NCBI RefSeq assembly: GCF_008801935.1
Contig: NZ_VZOT01000005.1
Location: forward strand, 1-64,000
Length of the DNA stretch: 64,000 bases
Source of the DNA: Comamonas kerstersii
GTDB lineage: Bacteria; Pseudomonadota; Gammaproteobacteria; Burkholderiales; Burkholderiaceae_C
Direction: 5' to 3'
Part shown: positions 50,204-57,901 of the stretch, one piece after another
Layout of the letters: every line of letters starts with the position of its first letter
How positions within the stretch are numbered: position 1 is the stretch's first letter
The notes under the pieces: model-generated
Database searches by the model: none
Seen by the model: only the letters and a program-made list of their open reading frames with translations
What the model was told of the DNA's origin: nothing
Position numbers and translations under genes: made by a program

Positions 50204-51330
50204 GCGGTGAACTCCTTGGCAATACCTTCAAAGTAGGCGCGCATGGCGGCCATGTAACGGGGGTCGTCCAGCAGGAAGGCGTCATGGCCGTGCGGGGCGT
50301 CAATCTCGGCGTAGCTCACATCGCGGCCGTTTTGCAGCAGGGCCTGCACGATCTCGCGGCTGCGGCCGGGGGCAAAGCGCCAGTCGGTGGTAAAGCTCAC
50401 GAGGAAGAACTTGGCCAGGCTCTGCGCCAGTGCGGCCTTGAGGCTGCCGCCGTATTGTTTGGCGGGGTCAAAGTAGTCCAGTGCACGTGTGATCAGCAAA
50501 TAAGTGTTCGCATCAAAGTAGCCGCTGAACTTGTCGCCCTGGTAGCGCAGATAGCTCTCAATCTGGAACTCGATGTCCTGCGTGGTGAACTTGATGTTCG
50601 GCCCTTCGCGCAGCTCACGGCCAAATTTCTGGTTCATCACATCATCACTCAGGTAGGTGATGTGACCAATCATGCGCGCAATGCGCAGGCCGCGCTGCGG
50701 AATCACGCCGTGCTCGTAGAAGTCACCGCCGTGAAAGTCAGGGTCCGTCACGATGGCGCGGCGCGCCACTTCGTTAAAGGCAATGTTCTCTGCATTCAGG
50801 TTGGGCGCGCTGGCCACCACCACGGCGTGGCGCATGCGCTCGGGGTACTGCAGCGTCCAGCTCAGCGCCTGCATGCCGCCCAGACTGCCGCCCAGCACCG
50901 CCGCCAGCTGCTGGATGCCGAGCCGATCCAGCAGGCGCGCCTGCGCGTGGACCCAGTCTTCCACCGTCAGCACGGGAAAGCTGGAGCCATACACCTTGCC
51001 TGTGTCAGGGTTGGTGTGCATGGGGCCTGTAGAGCCAAAACACGAGCCCAGGTTGTTCACCCCAATGACAAAGAACTTGTTGGTATCTACCGACTTGCCG
51101 GGACCAATCATGTTGTCCCACCAGCCCGCGCTCTTGGGCTGGCCTTCGTAGACGCCTGCGACATGGTGCGAGGCGTTCAGGGCATGGCAGACGAGGATGG
51201 CGTTGGACTTGTCGGCATTGAGTGTGCCGTAAGTCTCGTACGCCAGGGTGTAGTCGCGGATGCTCTTGCCGCTTTGCAGCGGCAGCGCATCGGCGAAATG
51301 CATGGATTGTGGTGTGGCGATGAAGGACAT
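50200..51330 (-). CDS. metX: homoserine O-acyltransferase (MetX type)
   Basis: First committed enzyme of methionine synthesis, acylating homoserine. MetX-fold enzymes of betaproteobacteria may use succinyl- or acetyl-CoA, and sequence alone does not settle it here. It has 376 residues from [12 protein letters not shown]. The alpha/beta-hydrolase nucleophile is in [10 protein letters not shown], and the catalytic histidine in [11 protein letters not shown] terminator ends exactly at the start codon and a SAM-II riboswitch lies upstream, so expression should fall when SAM is high. Confidence 0.95.
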   Translation of the reverse strand: MSFIATPQSMHFADALPLQSGKSIRDYTLAYETYGTLNADKSNAILVCHALNASHHVAGVYEGQPKSAGWWDNMIGPGKSVDTNKFFVIGVNNLGSCFGSTGPMHTNPDTGKVYGSSFPVLTVEDWVHAQARLLDRLGIQQLAAVLGGSLGGMQALSWTLQYPERMRHAVVVASAPNLNAENIAFNEVARRAIVTDPDFHGGDFYEHGVIPQRGLRIARMIGHITYLSDDVMNQKFGRELREGPNIKFTTQDIEFQIESYLRYQGDKFSGYFDANTYLLITRALDYFDPAKQYGGSLKAALAQSLAKFFLVSFTTDWRFAPGRSREIVQALLQNGRDVSYAEIDAPHGHDAFLLDDPRYMAAMRAYFEGIAKEFTA

Positions 51331-51366
51331 AAAAAAACCCGGCATCGCTAAAAACGAGGCCGGGTT
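51331..51366 (-). terminator. terminator/attenuator abutting metX start
   Basis: On the minus strand AACCCGGC (51366-51359), a 15-base loop and GCCGGGTT (51343-51336) are followed by T residues that run directly into the metX ATG. It is the probable expression platform of the SAM-II element and may also end the upstream gene. Confidence 0.85.
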
Positions 51367-51381
51367 CAATACATTCGGTTT

Positions 51382-51433
51382 CGTCTTTAGCAGGATTTAT
51401 AAAGCGCCCGCAAGCAGAAGCAAATCGGCGCGT
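51382..51433 (-). promoter_or_regulatory. SAM-II riboswitch upstream of metX
   Basis: Read on the minus strand: GCGCCGATTTG, then CTTGCGGGCGC closing stem P1 (GCGCC/GGCGC), then ATAAATC and the conserved GCTAAAG of the pseudoknot. This order matches the SAM-II (metA) riboswitch consensus, known from alpha- and some betaproteobacteria upstream of methionine genes. It is immediately upstream of metX, the expected target. Confidence 0.85.
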
Positions 51434-51442
51434 AAGTCCGCA

Positions 51443-52021
51443 TTATGCCAAAGCTGGCACATCCTTGGACAAGAGCGCCAGCACGCCCAGCACCAGGAAG
51501 ATGCCGGCTGACATGATGTGCACCATGCGGATAGGCACTTTCTTGACCAGCTTGTCCCCCAGCCACACCACAGGCGCATTGGCCAGCATCATGCCCAGCG
51601 TCGAGCCCAGCACCACCCACAGATAGGCGTTGTACTGCGCAGCCAGCATCACGGTAGCGATCTGCGTCTTGTCGCCCATCTCGGCCAGAAAGAACGCCAT
51701 CACGGTGGTGCCAAACACGCCCCAGCGTGAGTGGTTATCCACGCCTTCGTCATCGAGCTTGTCAGGGATGAGCATCCAGATGGCCATCGCGATAAAGGAC
51801 ACACCCAGAATCCAGCGCATGGCATCCGGCCCCACCCAGGCATTGATCCAAGCGCCCACCGCGCCTGCCAGGCCGTGGTTAATCATCGTGGCCACGAAAA
51901 TGCCCAGAACGATAGGCCAGGGTTTGCGAAAACGTGCGGCCAGCACCAGAGACAGCAACTGCGTTTTGTCGCCCATTTCTGCGAGGGCCACAATGCCGGT
52001 TGAGACGAGGAAGGCTTCCAT
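51443..52021 (-). CDS. TMEM165/GDT1 family cation exporter (probable Mn2+ exporter)
   Basis: Inner-membrane protein of the UPF0016 family, 192 residues with about six membrane segments. Both copies of the signature E-x-G-D-K-T-Q are present: ALAEMGDKTQ near 13-22 and FLAEMGDKTQ near 120-129. Characterised bacterial relatives export manganese. The upstream yybP-ykoY element supports that role. I start at MEAFLVSTGIV, although no clear Shine-Dalgarno precedes it. Confidence 0.9.
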   Translation of the reverse strand: MEAFLVSTGIVALAEMGDKTQLLSLVLAARFRKPWPIVLGIFVATMINHGLAGAVGAWINAWVGPDAMRWILGVSFIAMAIWMLIPDKLDDEGVDNHSRWGVFGTTVMAFFLAEMGDKTQIATVMLAAQYNAYLWVVLGSTLGMMLANAPVVWLGDKLVKKVPIRMVHIMSAGIFLVLGVLALLSKDVPALA

Positions 52022-52094
52022 ATATGCGGGGTAAATAGTTACAGGCTGGCTTAAACACGCATTGACTACCACCGCGCCAGCCTTTGGAACGGTT

Positions 52095-52216
52095 GCAGTC
52101 AATGGTCTTGCCCAGCTCTTCCAAGCCGCATGCACCATAGCGCGAAGGCGCCAAGTCTGTTGATGCATGCCTTTGGCGCATTGCACGCCAAACGGACTAC
52201 TCCCCAAGGACTTGGC
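52095..52216 (-). promoter_or_regulatory. yybP-ykoY (Mn2+) riboswitch
   Basis: On the minus strand the hallmarks appear in order: CCTTGGGGAGTAG (52209-52197), ATCAACAGACTTGG (52164-52151), then GGGCAAGACC (52113-52104). Downstream, CATTGACT (52104-52097) can pair perfectly with AGTCAATG (52067-52060), a likely switch helix before the TMEM165-family start codon. The family senses Mn2+ and activates exporters. Confidence 0.87.
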
Positions 52217-52337
52217 TATTGTAGCGATTGAAAAATTCTTTGCGCTGTCTGCCGCCACTTTCCATGCAGTGCAAAGCAACACTGGGGGAAAGCCCGAAGG
52301 TCTGTTGTATCCGCGTATAAATTGCGCAGAAATTCCA

Positions 52338-52365
52338 TTGCCAGCCGAACACCTTGCCTCATAAT
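52338..52365 (+). promoter_or_regulatory. probable promoter of first RRM gene
   Basis: TTGCCA (52338-52343), 16 bases, CATAAT (52360-52365). Predicted transcription start is about 117 bases before the coding start, giving a long leader like those of cold-induced genes. Confidence 0.45.
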
Positions 52366-52489
52366 GACCTCGCTCCCAGGTGCGCGGGCACAGGAGCTAG
52401 TGCGTTTGCGTCTCTAAGGTGGGTCACGGTTAGCTGGCTTTCGATTAGGGCTCCATCGCGTTTCAAGTTTTTTTCCAGGAGTCCCAAAC

Positions 52490-52828
52490 ATGGGCAACAA
52501 ACTGTACGTAGGCAACCTGCCCTACGCTTTCCGCGACAACGATCTCGAACAAGCCTTCTCTCAGTTCGGCTCCGTGCAGAGCGCAAAGGTCATGATGGAG
52601 CGTGACACAGGCCGCTCCAAGGGCTTTGGCTTCGTAGAAATGGGCAGCGACGCTGAAGCCCAATCCGCTATCCAGGGCATGCACGGCCAAAACTACGGCG
52701 GCCGTGACCTGGTGGTCAACGAAGCTCGCCCCATGGAGCCTCGTCCTCCCCGCTCCGGTGGCTTCGGCGGTGGCCGTGGCAACGGTGGCGGCTACGGCGG
52801 TGGCTTTGGTGGCCGCAACAGCTACTAA
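52490..52828 (+). CDS. RRM RNA-binding protein, glycine-rich tail
   Basis: Small RNA-binding protein (112 residues). It has one RRM (1-80) with RNP2 KLYVGNLPY (4-12) and RNP1 KGFGFVEM near 43-50, then a glycine-rich tail (GGFGGGRGNGGGYGGGFGG). It resembles cyanobacterial and proteobacterial cold-inducible Rbp proteins. Regulatory RNA targets are unknown. It has a GG-rich ribosome site (CAGGAG), and a near-copy follows 210 bases downstream. Confidence 0.92.
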   Translation: MGNKLYVGNLPYAFRDNDLEQAFSQFGSVQSAKVMMERDTGRSKGFGFVEMGSDAEAQSAIQGMHGQNYGGRDLVVNEARPMEPRPPRSGGFGGGRGNGGGYGGGFGGRNSY

Positions 52829-52865
52829 TTCAAGCGCTCAAGTGCACTAGTTGCACTGGCGTTGC

Positions 52866-52897
52866 AAAAAGGAACCTTCGGGTTCCTTTTTTGTTTT
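52866..52897 (+). terminator. terminator after first RRM gene
   Basis: AAAAAGGAACC-TTCG-GGTTCCTTTTTTG with a T-rich tail. Confidence 0.9.
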
Positions 52898-52922
52898 ATT
52901 GACATCTTTTACTTCTGAACGG

Positions 52923-52952
52923 TTGCCATATTTTTGCAACTACCCCAATAAT
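52923..52952 (+). promoter_or_regulatory. probable promoter of second RRM gene
   Basis: TTGCCA (52923-52928), 18 bases, AATAAT (52947-52952). The -35 is identical to that proposed for the first RRM gene. A perfect TTGACA at 52899-52904 has no well-spaced -10. Confidence 0.4.
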
Positions 52953-53038
52953 GTTTTCCGCGGTTGATGCATTAACCGCTCCTCATGATATGTAGTGGAA
53001 GCAAAAGCTCCATTGGTTAAATGGCACAGGAGTCTTTA

Positions 53039-53446
53039 ATGGGCAGCAAGTTATATGTAGGGAATTTACCCTATGCCGTTCGCGATCATGATTTACATCA
53101 GGCCTTCACCCAGTTTGGAACGGTTGTGAGTGCCCGAGTGATGATGGAAAGAGATACCGGTCGCTCCAAAGGTTTTGGCTTTGTCGAGATGAGTGCTGAA
53201 GCAGAAGCCAGCGCTGCCATTGAAGGCATGAATGGTCAGCCACTGGGCAGTCGCAGTCTCATTGTCAATATTGCCCGCCCCATGGAGCCAAGGCCGCCAC
53301 GCAGCAATAACAACGGCGGCGGCTTTCAGGCGCCAGGCCATGCAGGGCGCAACGATGGCGGCTTCCGCAGCCCTTATGGCACCAATATGCGCAACCGCAA
53401 CAATGCCGGCAATAAATCCAGTCATCAGGACGGTAACGGTTTCTGA
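53039..53446 (+). CDS. RRM RNA-binding protein, N/G/R-rich tail
   Basis: Paralogue of the preceding protein, 135 residues from MGSKLYVGNLPY. A start six codons earlier is possible, but AGGAG lies 7 bases before this ATG. RNP2 and RNP1 (SKGFGFVEM) are the same. The tail differs, being rich in N, G, R and H (NNNGGGFQAPGHAGRNDGG). It has separate promoter and terminator signals, so it is probably regulated independently. Confidence 0.9.
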   Translation: MGSKLYVGNLPYAVRDHDLHQAFTQFGTVVSARVMMERDTGRSKGFGFVEMSAEAEASAAIEGMNGQPLGSRSLIVNIARPMEPRPPRSNNNGGGFQAPGHAGRNDGGFRSPYGTNMRNRNNAGNKSSHQDGNGF

Positions 53447-53460
53447 AACTACAGAAAATC

Positions 53461-53484
53461 AAAAAGGCCCTACAGGGCCTTTTG
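53461..53484. terminator. bidirectional terminator
   Basis: AAAAGGCCC-TACA-GGGCCTTTT between the second RRM gene and converging lptC. Confidence 0.85.
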
Positions 53485-53523
53485 AAAGTTATGTCCTACA
53501 ACACATTCAGAATAAATCTGAGA

Positions 53524-54126
53524 TTATTGATTCTTCGGATAAATAATCCCTTTCACACGGCCATTCAGCTCGGTCGTCTGTGAAATATTGTCGTAGTTCA
53601 TGGAGTCACCCGTGAACTGGTCTTTGCCGCGGTTCAATACCACGGGTAAATGCGACTGCACGCGTTCCTCATTGGTCCAGGCATGCAGAAATTCACCCCT
53701 CACACGCATGGGCTGCGAGGGATTCTGCGGCGATGTACGCAGCACTTCGGCATCGCCCACCAGCTGTACTTCCGAGGAATCCGAGTTGCTGATACCGCGC
53801 TTAGCAGATGCCACGGTCACCACGCCATCCTGCGCAATGCTGCGTGTACGGACGTCGTCCACCTCCAGAACGTCCGACTTGGGCAGATGTCGCGCCTGCG
53901 TGCCCGTCATCACATTGGTCAGGCGACCACTACCGTCGAACTGGTGCACAGAAAAGCGCTCCATCACATAGTCCGGGTCATCCGTGAGCGCGCTTTCCGT
54001 CTGAACCTGCAGCGGCTTGGGCGCATGGCGCACCAGCCACCAGGTCCCCATGGCCAGCATGGCCATGAGCACGACGGGCAGGTAGATGGAGGCATGCTCC
54101 CACGCACGCTGCAAAGGTTTTTTCAT
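53524..54126 (-). CDS. lptC: LPS export protein LptC
   Basis: Bitopic inner-membrane protein linking the LptBFG transporter to periplasmic LptA, 200 residues from MKKPLQRAWEH. It has one membrane segment at about 15-33, then a beta-jellyroll domain containing VMTGTQARHLPKSDVLEVDDVR. It overlaps kdsC by 4 bases, following the kdsD-kdsC-lptC order. Confidence 0.9.
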   Translation of the reverse strand: MKKPLQRAWEHASIYLPVVLMAMLAMGTWWLVRHAPKPLQVQTESALTDDPDYVMERFSVHQFDGSGRLTNVMTGTQARHLPKSDVLEVDDVRTRSIAQDGVVTVASAKRGISNSDSSEVQLVGDAEVLRTSPQNPSQPMRVRGEFLHAWTNEERVQSHLPVVLNRGKDQFTGDSMNYDNISQTTELNGRVKGIIYPKNQ

Positions 54127-54683
54127 GCCAGGTACGTCTCCAGCAAAGTTCGGTAATGGCCGCTGGCGACCAGCAGCAGATCGCACAGTTCGCGCACCGC
54201 ACCCTGACCACCTTGCGCACGTGTCACAAAGTCTGCCACCGCCAGATTCTCAGGGTGTGCGTTGCAGGGTGCGCAGGCCAGGGCACAGCGCTGCATGACG
54301 GGCAGGTCAGGCCAGTCATCGCCCATCATGGCAGCCTGGCTCCAGGCCAGCCCCAGGCTGTCCAAAATAGCCTGTGCTGCAGGCAGCTTATCTTCCGTGC
54401 CATAGACCGCATGCTGCACACCCAGCTGCTTCAGGCGCAGGCGCAGCGGAGCAGAATCACGCCCCGTAATCACGGCAGGCGCGATGCCCGCTTTTTGCAG
54501 CAGCTTGATGCCGTGGCCATCGAGGGTGTTGAAGCGCTTGGTGGTTTCGCCCTGCTCCGAGAAATGCAGACCACCATCGGTCAGCACACCATCGACATCA
54601 AAAAAGGCAATGCGCACGGGCTGGGCCTGCAGCAAAAGCTCGGGCGCAAACTGCAAGGCAGGTGTGGCGAGGCGCTTGGGCAT
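54123..54683 (-). CDS. kdsC: KDO-8-phosphate phosphatase
   Basis: HAD-superfamily C0 phosphatase that releases KDO from KDO-8-P, 186 residues. The catalytic motif FFDVDGVLTDGGLHF is near 28-42, with GHGIKLLQKAGI, the TGRDS motif II, and MGDDWPDLPVM as the last motif. It lies between kdsD and lptC, overlapping both. Confidence 0.95.
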   Translation of the reverse strand: MPKRLATPALQFAPELLLQAQPVRIAFFDVDGVLTDGGLHFSEQGETTKRFNTLDGHGIKLLQKAGIAPAVITGRDSAPLRLRLKQLGVQHAVYGTEDKLPAAQAILDSLGLAWSQAAMMGDDWPDLPVMQRCALACAPCNAHPENLAVADFVTRAQGGQGAVRELCDLLLVASGHYRTLLETYLA

Positions 54684-55684
54684 CAGATCACCTTGGCCAG
54701 CATCAGGTCACGGATATGTACCATGCCCAGCAGACGGCGGTCTGCATCGACCACCAGCACCGAGGTAATGCCGTGCTGCTCCATCATGTGCGCGGCATCT
54801 ACGGCCAGAGCCTCCGGTGCAATGGTGCGAGGCTGCTTGTGCATGAGGTCTCCTGCCTTGGCATTGCGCAGATCCGCACCGTCTTCAATGCGGCGACGCA
54901 GATCGCCATCGGTAAAAATGCCCAGCACACGGCTATCGGCATCGACCACCGCGCTGGCCCCCAGGCTCTTGGCACTGATTTCACGCATCAGACGGTCAAA
55001 GCCATCGTCTGCCAGCACACTGGGCACATCATCGCCGCTGCGCATCACATCACGCACATGGGTCAGCAGCTTGCGGCCCAGCGCACCACCGGGATGAGAC
55101 AGCGCAAAGTCTTCGGCCTTGAAACCACGTGCATCCAGCAGCGCCATGGCCAGGGCATCGCCCAGCGCCAGCTGCACCGTGGTGCTGGCTGTAGGTGCCA
55201 GATTCAATGGACAGGCCTCACGCACCACGCTGGTATCCAGCACCCAGTTCGAATGCTTGGCGAGGCTGGAGTGCGCACCACCCGTCATGCCCACAATGCG
55301 CACACCCTGGCGCTTGAGCGCTGGCAGCAAGGCGGTCAGCTCATTGCTCTCACCGCTGTTGGAGATCGCCAGCACCAGATCCTGACGCGTCACCATACCC
55401 AGATCACCGTGGCTGGCTTCTGCAGGGTGCATGAAAAAGGCAGGCGTGCCGGTGGAAGCCAGCGTTGCGGCGATCTTGCGGCCAACGTGACCGCTCTTGC
55501 CCATGCCTGTGACCACCACACGGCCGGGGGTGCTCAGAATGGCCTGCGCCACCTGTACAAAGCTGTCGTCCAGTCGCTGTGCCAGCGCTTGCAGGGCCTG
55601 AATCTCAATAGACAGTGTTTCGCGCGCGATGGCCAGCGCCTGCGAAGCGCCCAGAACGGGTGCAGTATGCGTAAGGGTGTTCAT
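54683..55684 (-). CDS. kdsD: arabinose-5-phosphate isomerase
   Basis: Converts ribulose-5-P to arabinose-5-P for KDO synthesis. It has 333 residues: an SIS domain (about 40-180, GMGKSGHVGRKIAATLASTGTPAFF) and two CBS domains (about 210-330). It is of KpsF/GutQ/KdsD type. KdsD is chosen because of the adjacent kdsC and lptC genes. Confidence 0.93.
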   Translation of the reverse strand: MNTLTHTAPVLGASQALAIARETLSIEIQALQALAQRLDDSFVQVAQAILSTPGRVVVTGMGKSGHVGRKIAATLASTGTPAFFMHPAEASHGDLGMVTRQDLVLAISNSGESNELTALLPALKRQGVRIVGMTGGAHSSLAKHSNWVLDTSVVREACPLNLAPTASTTVQLALGDALAMALLDARGFKAEDFALSHPGGALGRKLLTHVRDVMRSGDDVPSVLADDGFDRLMREISAKSLGASAVVDADSRVLGIFTDGDLRRRIEDGADLRNAKAGDLMHKQPRTIAPEALAVDAAHMMEQHGITSVLVVDADRRLLGMVHIRDLMLAKVI

Positions 55685-56005
55685 CCGGCAATTTTATCGA
55701 CCACTGGGCTTTGTCTGCCCTGCGTACCTGACTCCTGCAGCACCACTCAAGGGTAAGCGGTGCACTTTTCCTAGCGCAAGCGCTGCTGCAGTGCAGCATG
55801 TGTGGAGATAACAGCAGATTACATCGCAGTGAAGCGCCCCCCCGTATGCGCAAGGTGCAGGCACTTAGTACACTTTTGCCCGTTCACCGCCTTTGATCCT
55901 GCCCCCTGTGCGGCAGGGCCTGGGCCTGTTTTAATCTGTCGGTCATTGCACACACGTGCGATGACTTTCTGCCCCTTTCCGGAGCGACTGCGCTCTGAGC
56001 CCACC
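55685..56005. other. kdsD-apt divergent intergenic region
   Basis: About 320 bases with no supported gene. Short inverted repeats (AGCGCAAGCGCT near 55774) are present, but no clear promoter, riboswitch or dispersed repeat. The frame of apt is open upstream to 55802, but that part lacks family similarity. Confidence 0.4.
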
Positions 56006-56563
56006 ATGTACACCACCAGCGTCAACGACTACCTTCGCCAGCACATCCGCACCGTGCCCGACTGGCCAGCCCCTGGCGTGCAGTTCCGCGACATCACCCC
56101 CCTGCTGCAGAATCCGCAGGTATTCCGCATCCTGATCGATGCCTTTGTGCACCGCTACATGTCACCCGAGATGCGCCCAGACGTGGTGGCCGGCCTCGAT
56201 GCGCGCGGCTTTATCCTGGGCTCCGTCATCGCCTATGAGCTGAATGTGGGTTTTGTGCCCATCCGCAAAAAAGGCAAGCTGCCCTTTACCACCGTAGAAG
56301 AGACCTACGAACTCGAATACGGCAGTGCCACCGTCGAGCTGCACACGGATGCCGTCAAGCCCGGCGACAAGGTGCTGCTGATTGACGACCTGATCGCTAC
56401 CGGCGGCACCATGATGGCTGGCAAGAAGCTGATCGAAAAGCTGGGCGCCACCGTCATGGAGGGTGCTGCCATTGTGGACCTGCCAGAGCTGGGCGGCTCC
56501 AAGCTGCTGCGTGACACCGGCAAGCTGCCGCTGTTCACACTGGTGGACTTTGCAGGCCACTGA
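56006..56563 (+). CDS. apt: adenine phosphoribosyltransferase
   Basis: Salvages adenine to AMP with PRPP, 185 residues from [15 protein letters not shown]. It has the type I PRT signature [14 protein letters not shown] near 128-141 and family block [15 protein letters not shown]. It is followed by its own terminator. Confidence 0.96.
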   Translation: MYTTSVNDYLRQHIRTVPDWPAPGVQFRDITPLLQNPQVFRILIDAFVHRYMSPEMRPDVVAGLDARGFILGSVIAYELNVGFVPIRKKGKLPFTTVEETYELEYGSATVELHTDAVKPGDKVLLIDDLIATGGTMMAGKKLIEKLGATVMEGAAIVDLPELGGSKLLRDTGKLPLFTLVDFAGH

Positions 56564-56607
56564 GCGACAAGCACCAGCCACAGCCATCTGTGCATATGTG
56601 TTTCCAC

Positions 56608-56631
56608 AAGCCGACATTTGTCGGCTTTTTT
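56608..56631 (+). terminator. terminator after apt
   Basis: AAGCCGAC-ATTT-GTCGGCTT followed by TTTT. Confidence 0.88.
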
Positions 56632-56714
56632 GCATTCTGGCGTCAGAATATGCGCGCAGCCATGGCTGCAACTCGGTGTTTCTTCACGCTTCTGTACGTT
56701 CGCACCCACCCTTT

Positions 56715-57779
56715 ATGCCCTCTCACCATCTACTGCTGACACCGTCTCCCTGGCGGCGAGGTCTTCGCATTGTGTTGTGGTTCCTGCTGACTGCCGTGTG
56801 CATGCTGTGCTGCGCCTGGGGCGTCATGGCACTGCTGGCACAGGCACCTGCTCAGCACAATATCGCGCAGGCGCTGGCTCTGGTGTGGGGCTTTGCCTGG
56901 CTGCTGGCGTGGGGCGCAGGGCTGCTGCAGCGCCGCATGCTGCCCGTGCTGATGGGCGGCACGGTACTCATGCTGGCCATGCTGGTGTGGTGGAGCACCA
57001 TACTGCCGCGCTCAGACCTGGACTGGGCGCCCGATGTGGAGCATCTGGTCGTGGTGGAAACCGATGCTGCACAGCCTGCTGTGGTGCAGCTGCGCAATGT
57101 GCGCAACTTTGACTGGCGCAGCGAGACCGACTTCACCCCGCGCTGGGAAACGCGCAGCTATGACCTGAACCAGCTTGACAGTGTGGACGTAGCCCTGTCG
57201 TACTGGATGGGCCCGGCCATTGCCCATACGCTGGTGTCCTTTGGCTTCAAGGACGGGCAGCACGTGGTGTTTTCCATCGAGATTCGCAAGGAATCGCACG
57301 AATCCTTTGATGCGCTGGCAGGCTTTTTCAAGCAATATGAAATGGCCCTGGTTGCCGCCGATGAGCGCGACATTCTGGGCGTGCGTACCAATGTGCGCGG
57401 CGAAGAAATCCAGATGTTCCGCATTCACATGCCGCAGGCCGCCATGCGCGAACTCTTCATGGCCTATGCACGCCAGGCCAGCCTGCTGGAATATGCGCCG
57501 CGCTTTTACAACACACTCACGGCCAACTGCACCACCATTGTCTGGCAGCTGGCACGGCACATTGGCCAGGAGCTGCCGCTGGACTGGCGGCTGCTGGTGT
57601 CCGGCTACCTGCCCGAGTACCTGCGTGACGTAGGTGCACTCGACTCCATGCAGCCGCTGGAGCTGCAGCGCAAGAGTGGTGACATCACCACCCGCGCCCA
57701 GCAGTGGCAGCCCCCGGCAGATGCCAGCGACACACAGGCCAGCATCGACTTCTCCCGCTACATTCGCCAAGGCATGTAA
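56715..57779 (+). CDS. DUF4105 (Lnb-type) membrane-anchored periplasmic protein
   Basis: A 354-residue protein with three predicted membrane segments in residues 15-100, followed by a periplasmic DUF4105 domain. Conserved traits are VSFGFKDGQHVVFSIEIRKE and NTLTANCTTIVWQLARH, with a likely papain/NlpC-like catalytic Cys in the NCTT motif. The family includes Lnb-like proteins. Substrates are not firmly known. It precedes a lipoprotein hydrolase on the same strand after a terminator. Confidence 0.8.
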   Translation: MPSHHLLLTPSPWRRGLRIVLWFLLTAVCMLCCAWGVMALLAQAPAQHNIAQALALVWGFAWLLAWGAGLLQRRMLPVLMGGTVLMLAMLVWWSTILPRSDLDWAPDVEHLVVVETDAAQPAVVQLRNVRNFDWRSETDFTPRWETRSYDLNQLDSVDVALSYWMGPAIAHTLVSFGFKDGQHVVFSIEIRKESHESFDALAGFFKQYEMALVAADERDILGVRTNVRGEEIQMFRIHMPQAAMRELFMAYARQASLLEYAPRFYNTLTANCTTIVWQLARHIGQELPLDWRLLVSGYLPEYLRDVGALDSMQPLELQRKSGDITTRAQQWQPPADASDTQASIDFSRYIRQGM

Positions 57780-57854
57780 AGCGCTGTGCTGTGCACACAT
57801 CACGCCAGGCAGCACATGCACGCAGGCTAAGCCTGCCTGGGCCAGCGCCTTCTT

Positions 57855-57888
57855 GGGCGGCGGCGCGCAACCATGCGCCGCCCTTTTT
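57855..57888 (+). terminator. terminator between DUF4105 gene and hydrolase
   Basis: GGGCGGCG (57855-57862) pairs with CGCCGCCC (57876-57883), followed by TTTTT. Confidence 0.85.
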
Positions 57889-57901
57889 ACACTCGCAACC
57901 T

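Noticed and set aside
52899-52904. Perfect TTGACA upstream of the second RRM gene
   Set aside because: No acceptable -10 at 15-19 bases. It lies just after the terminator of the first gene.
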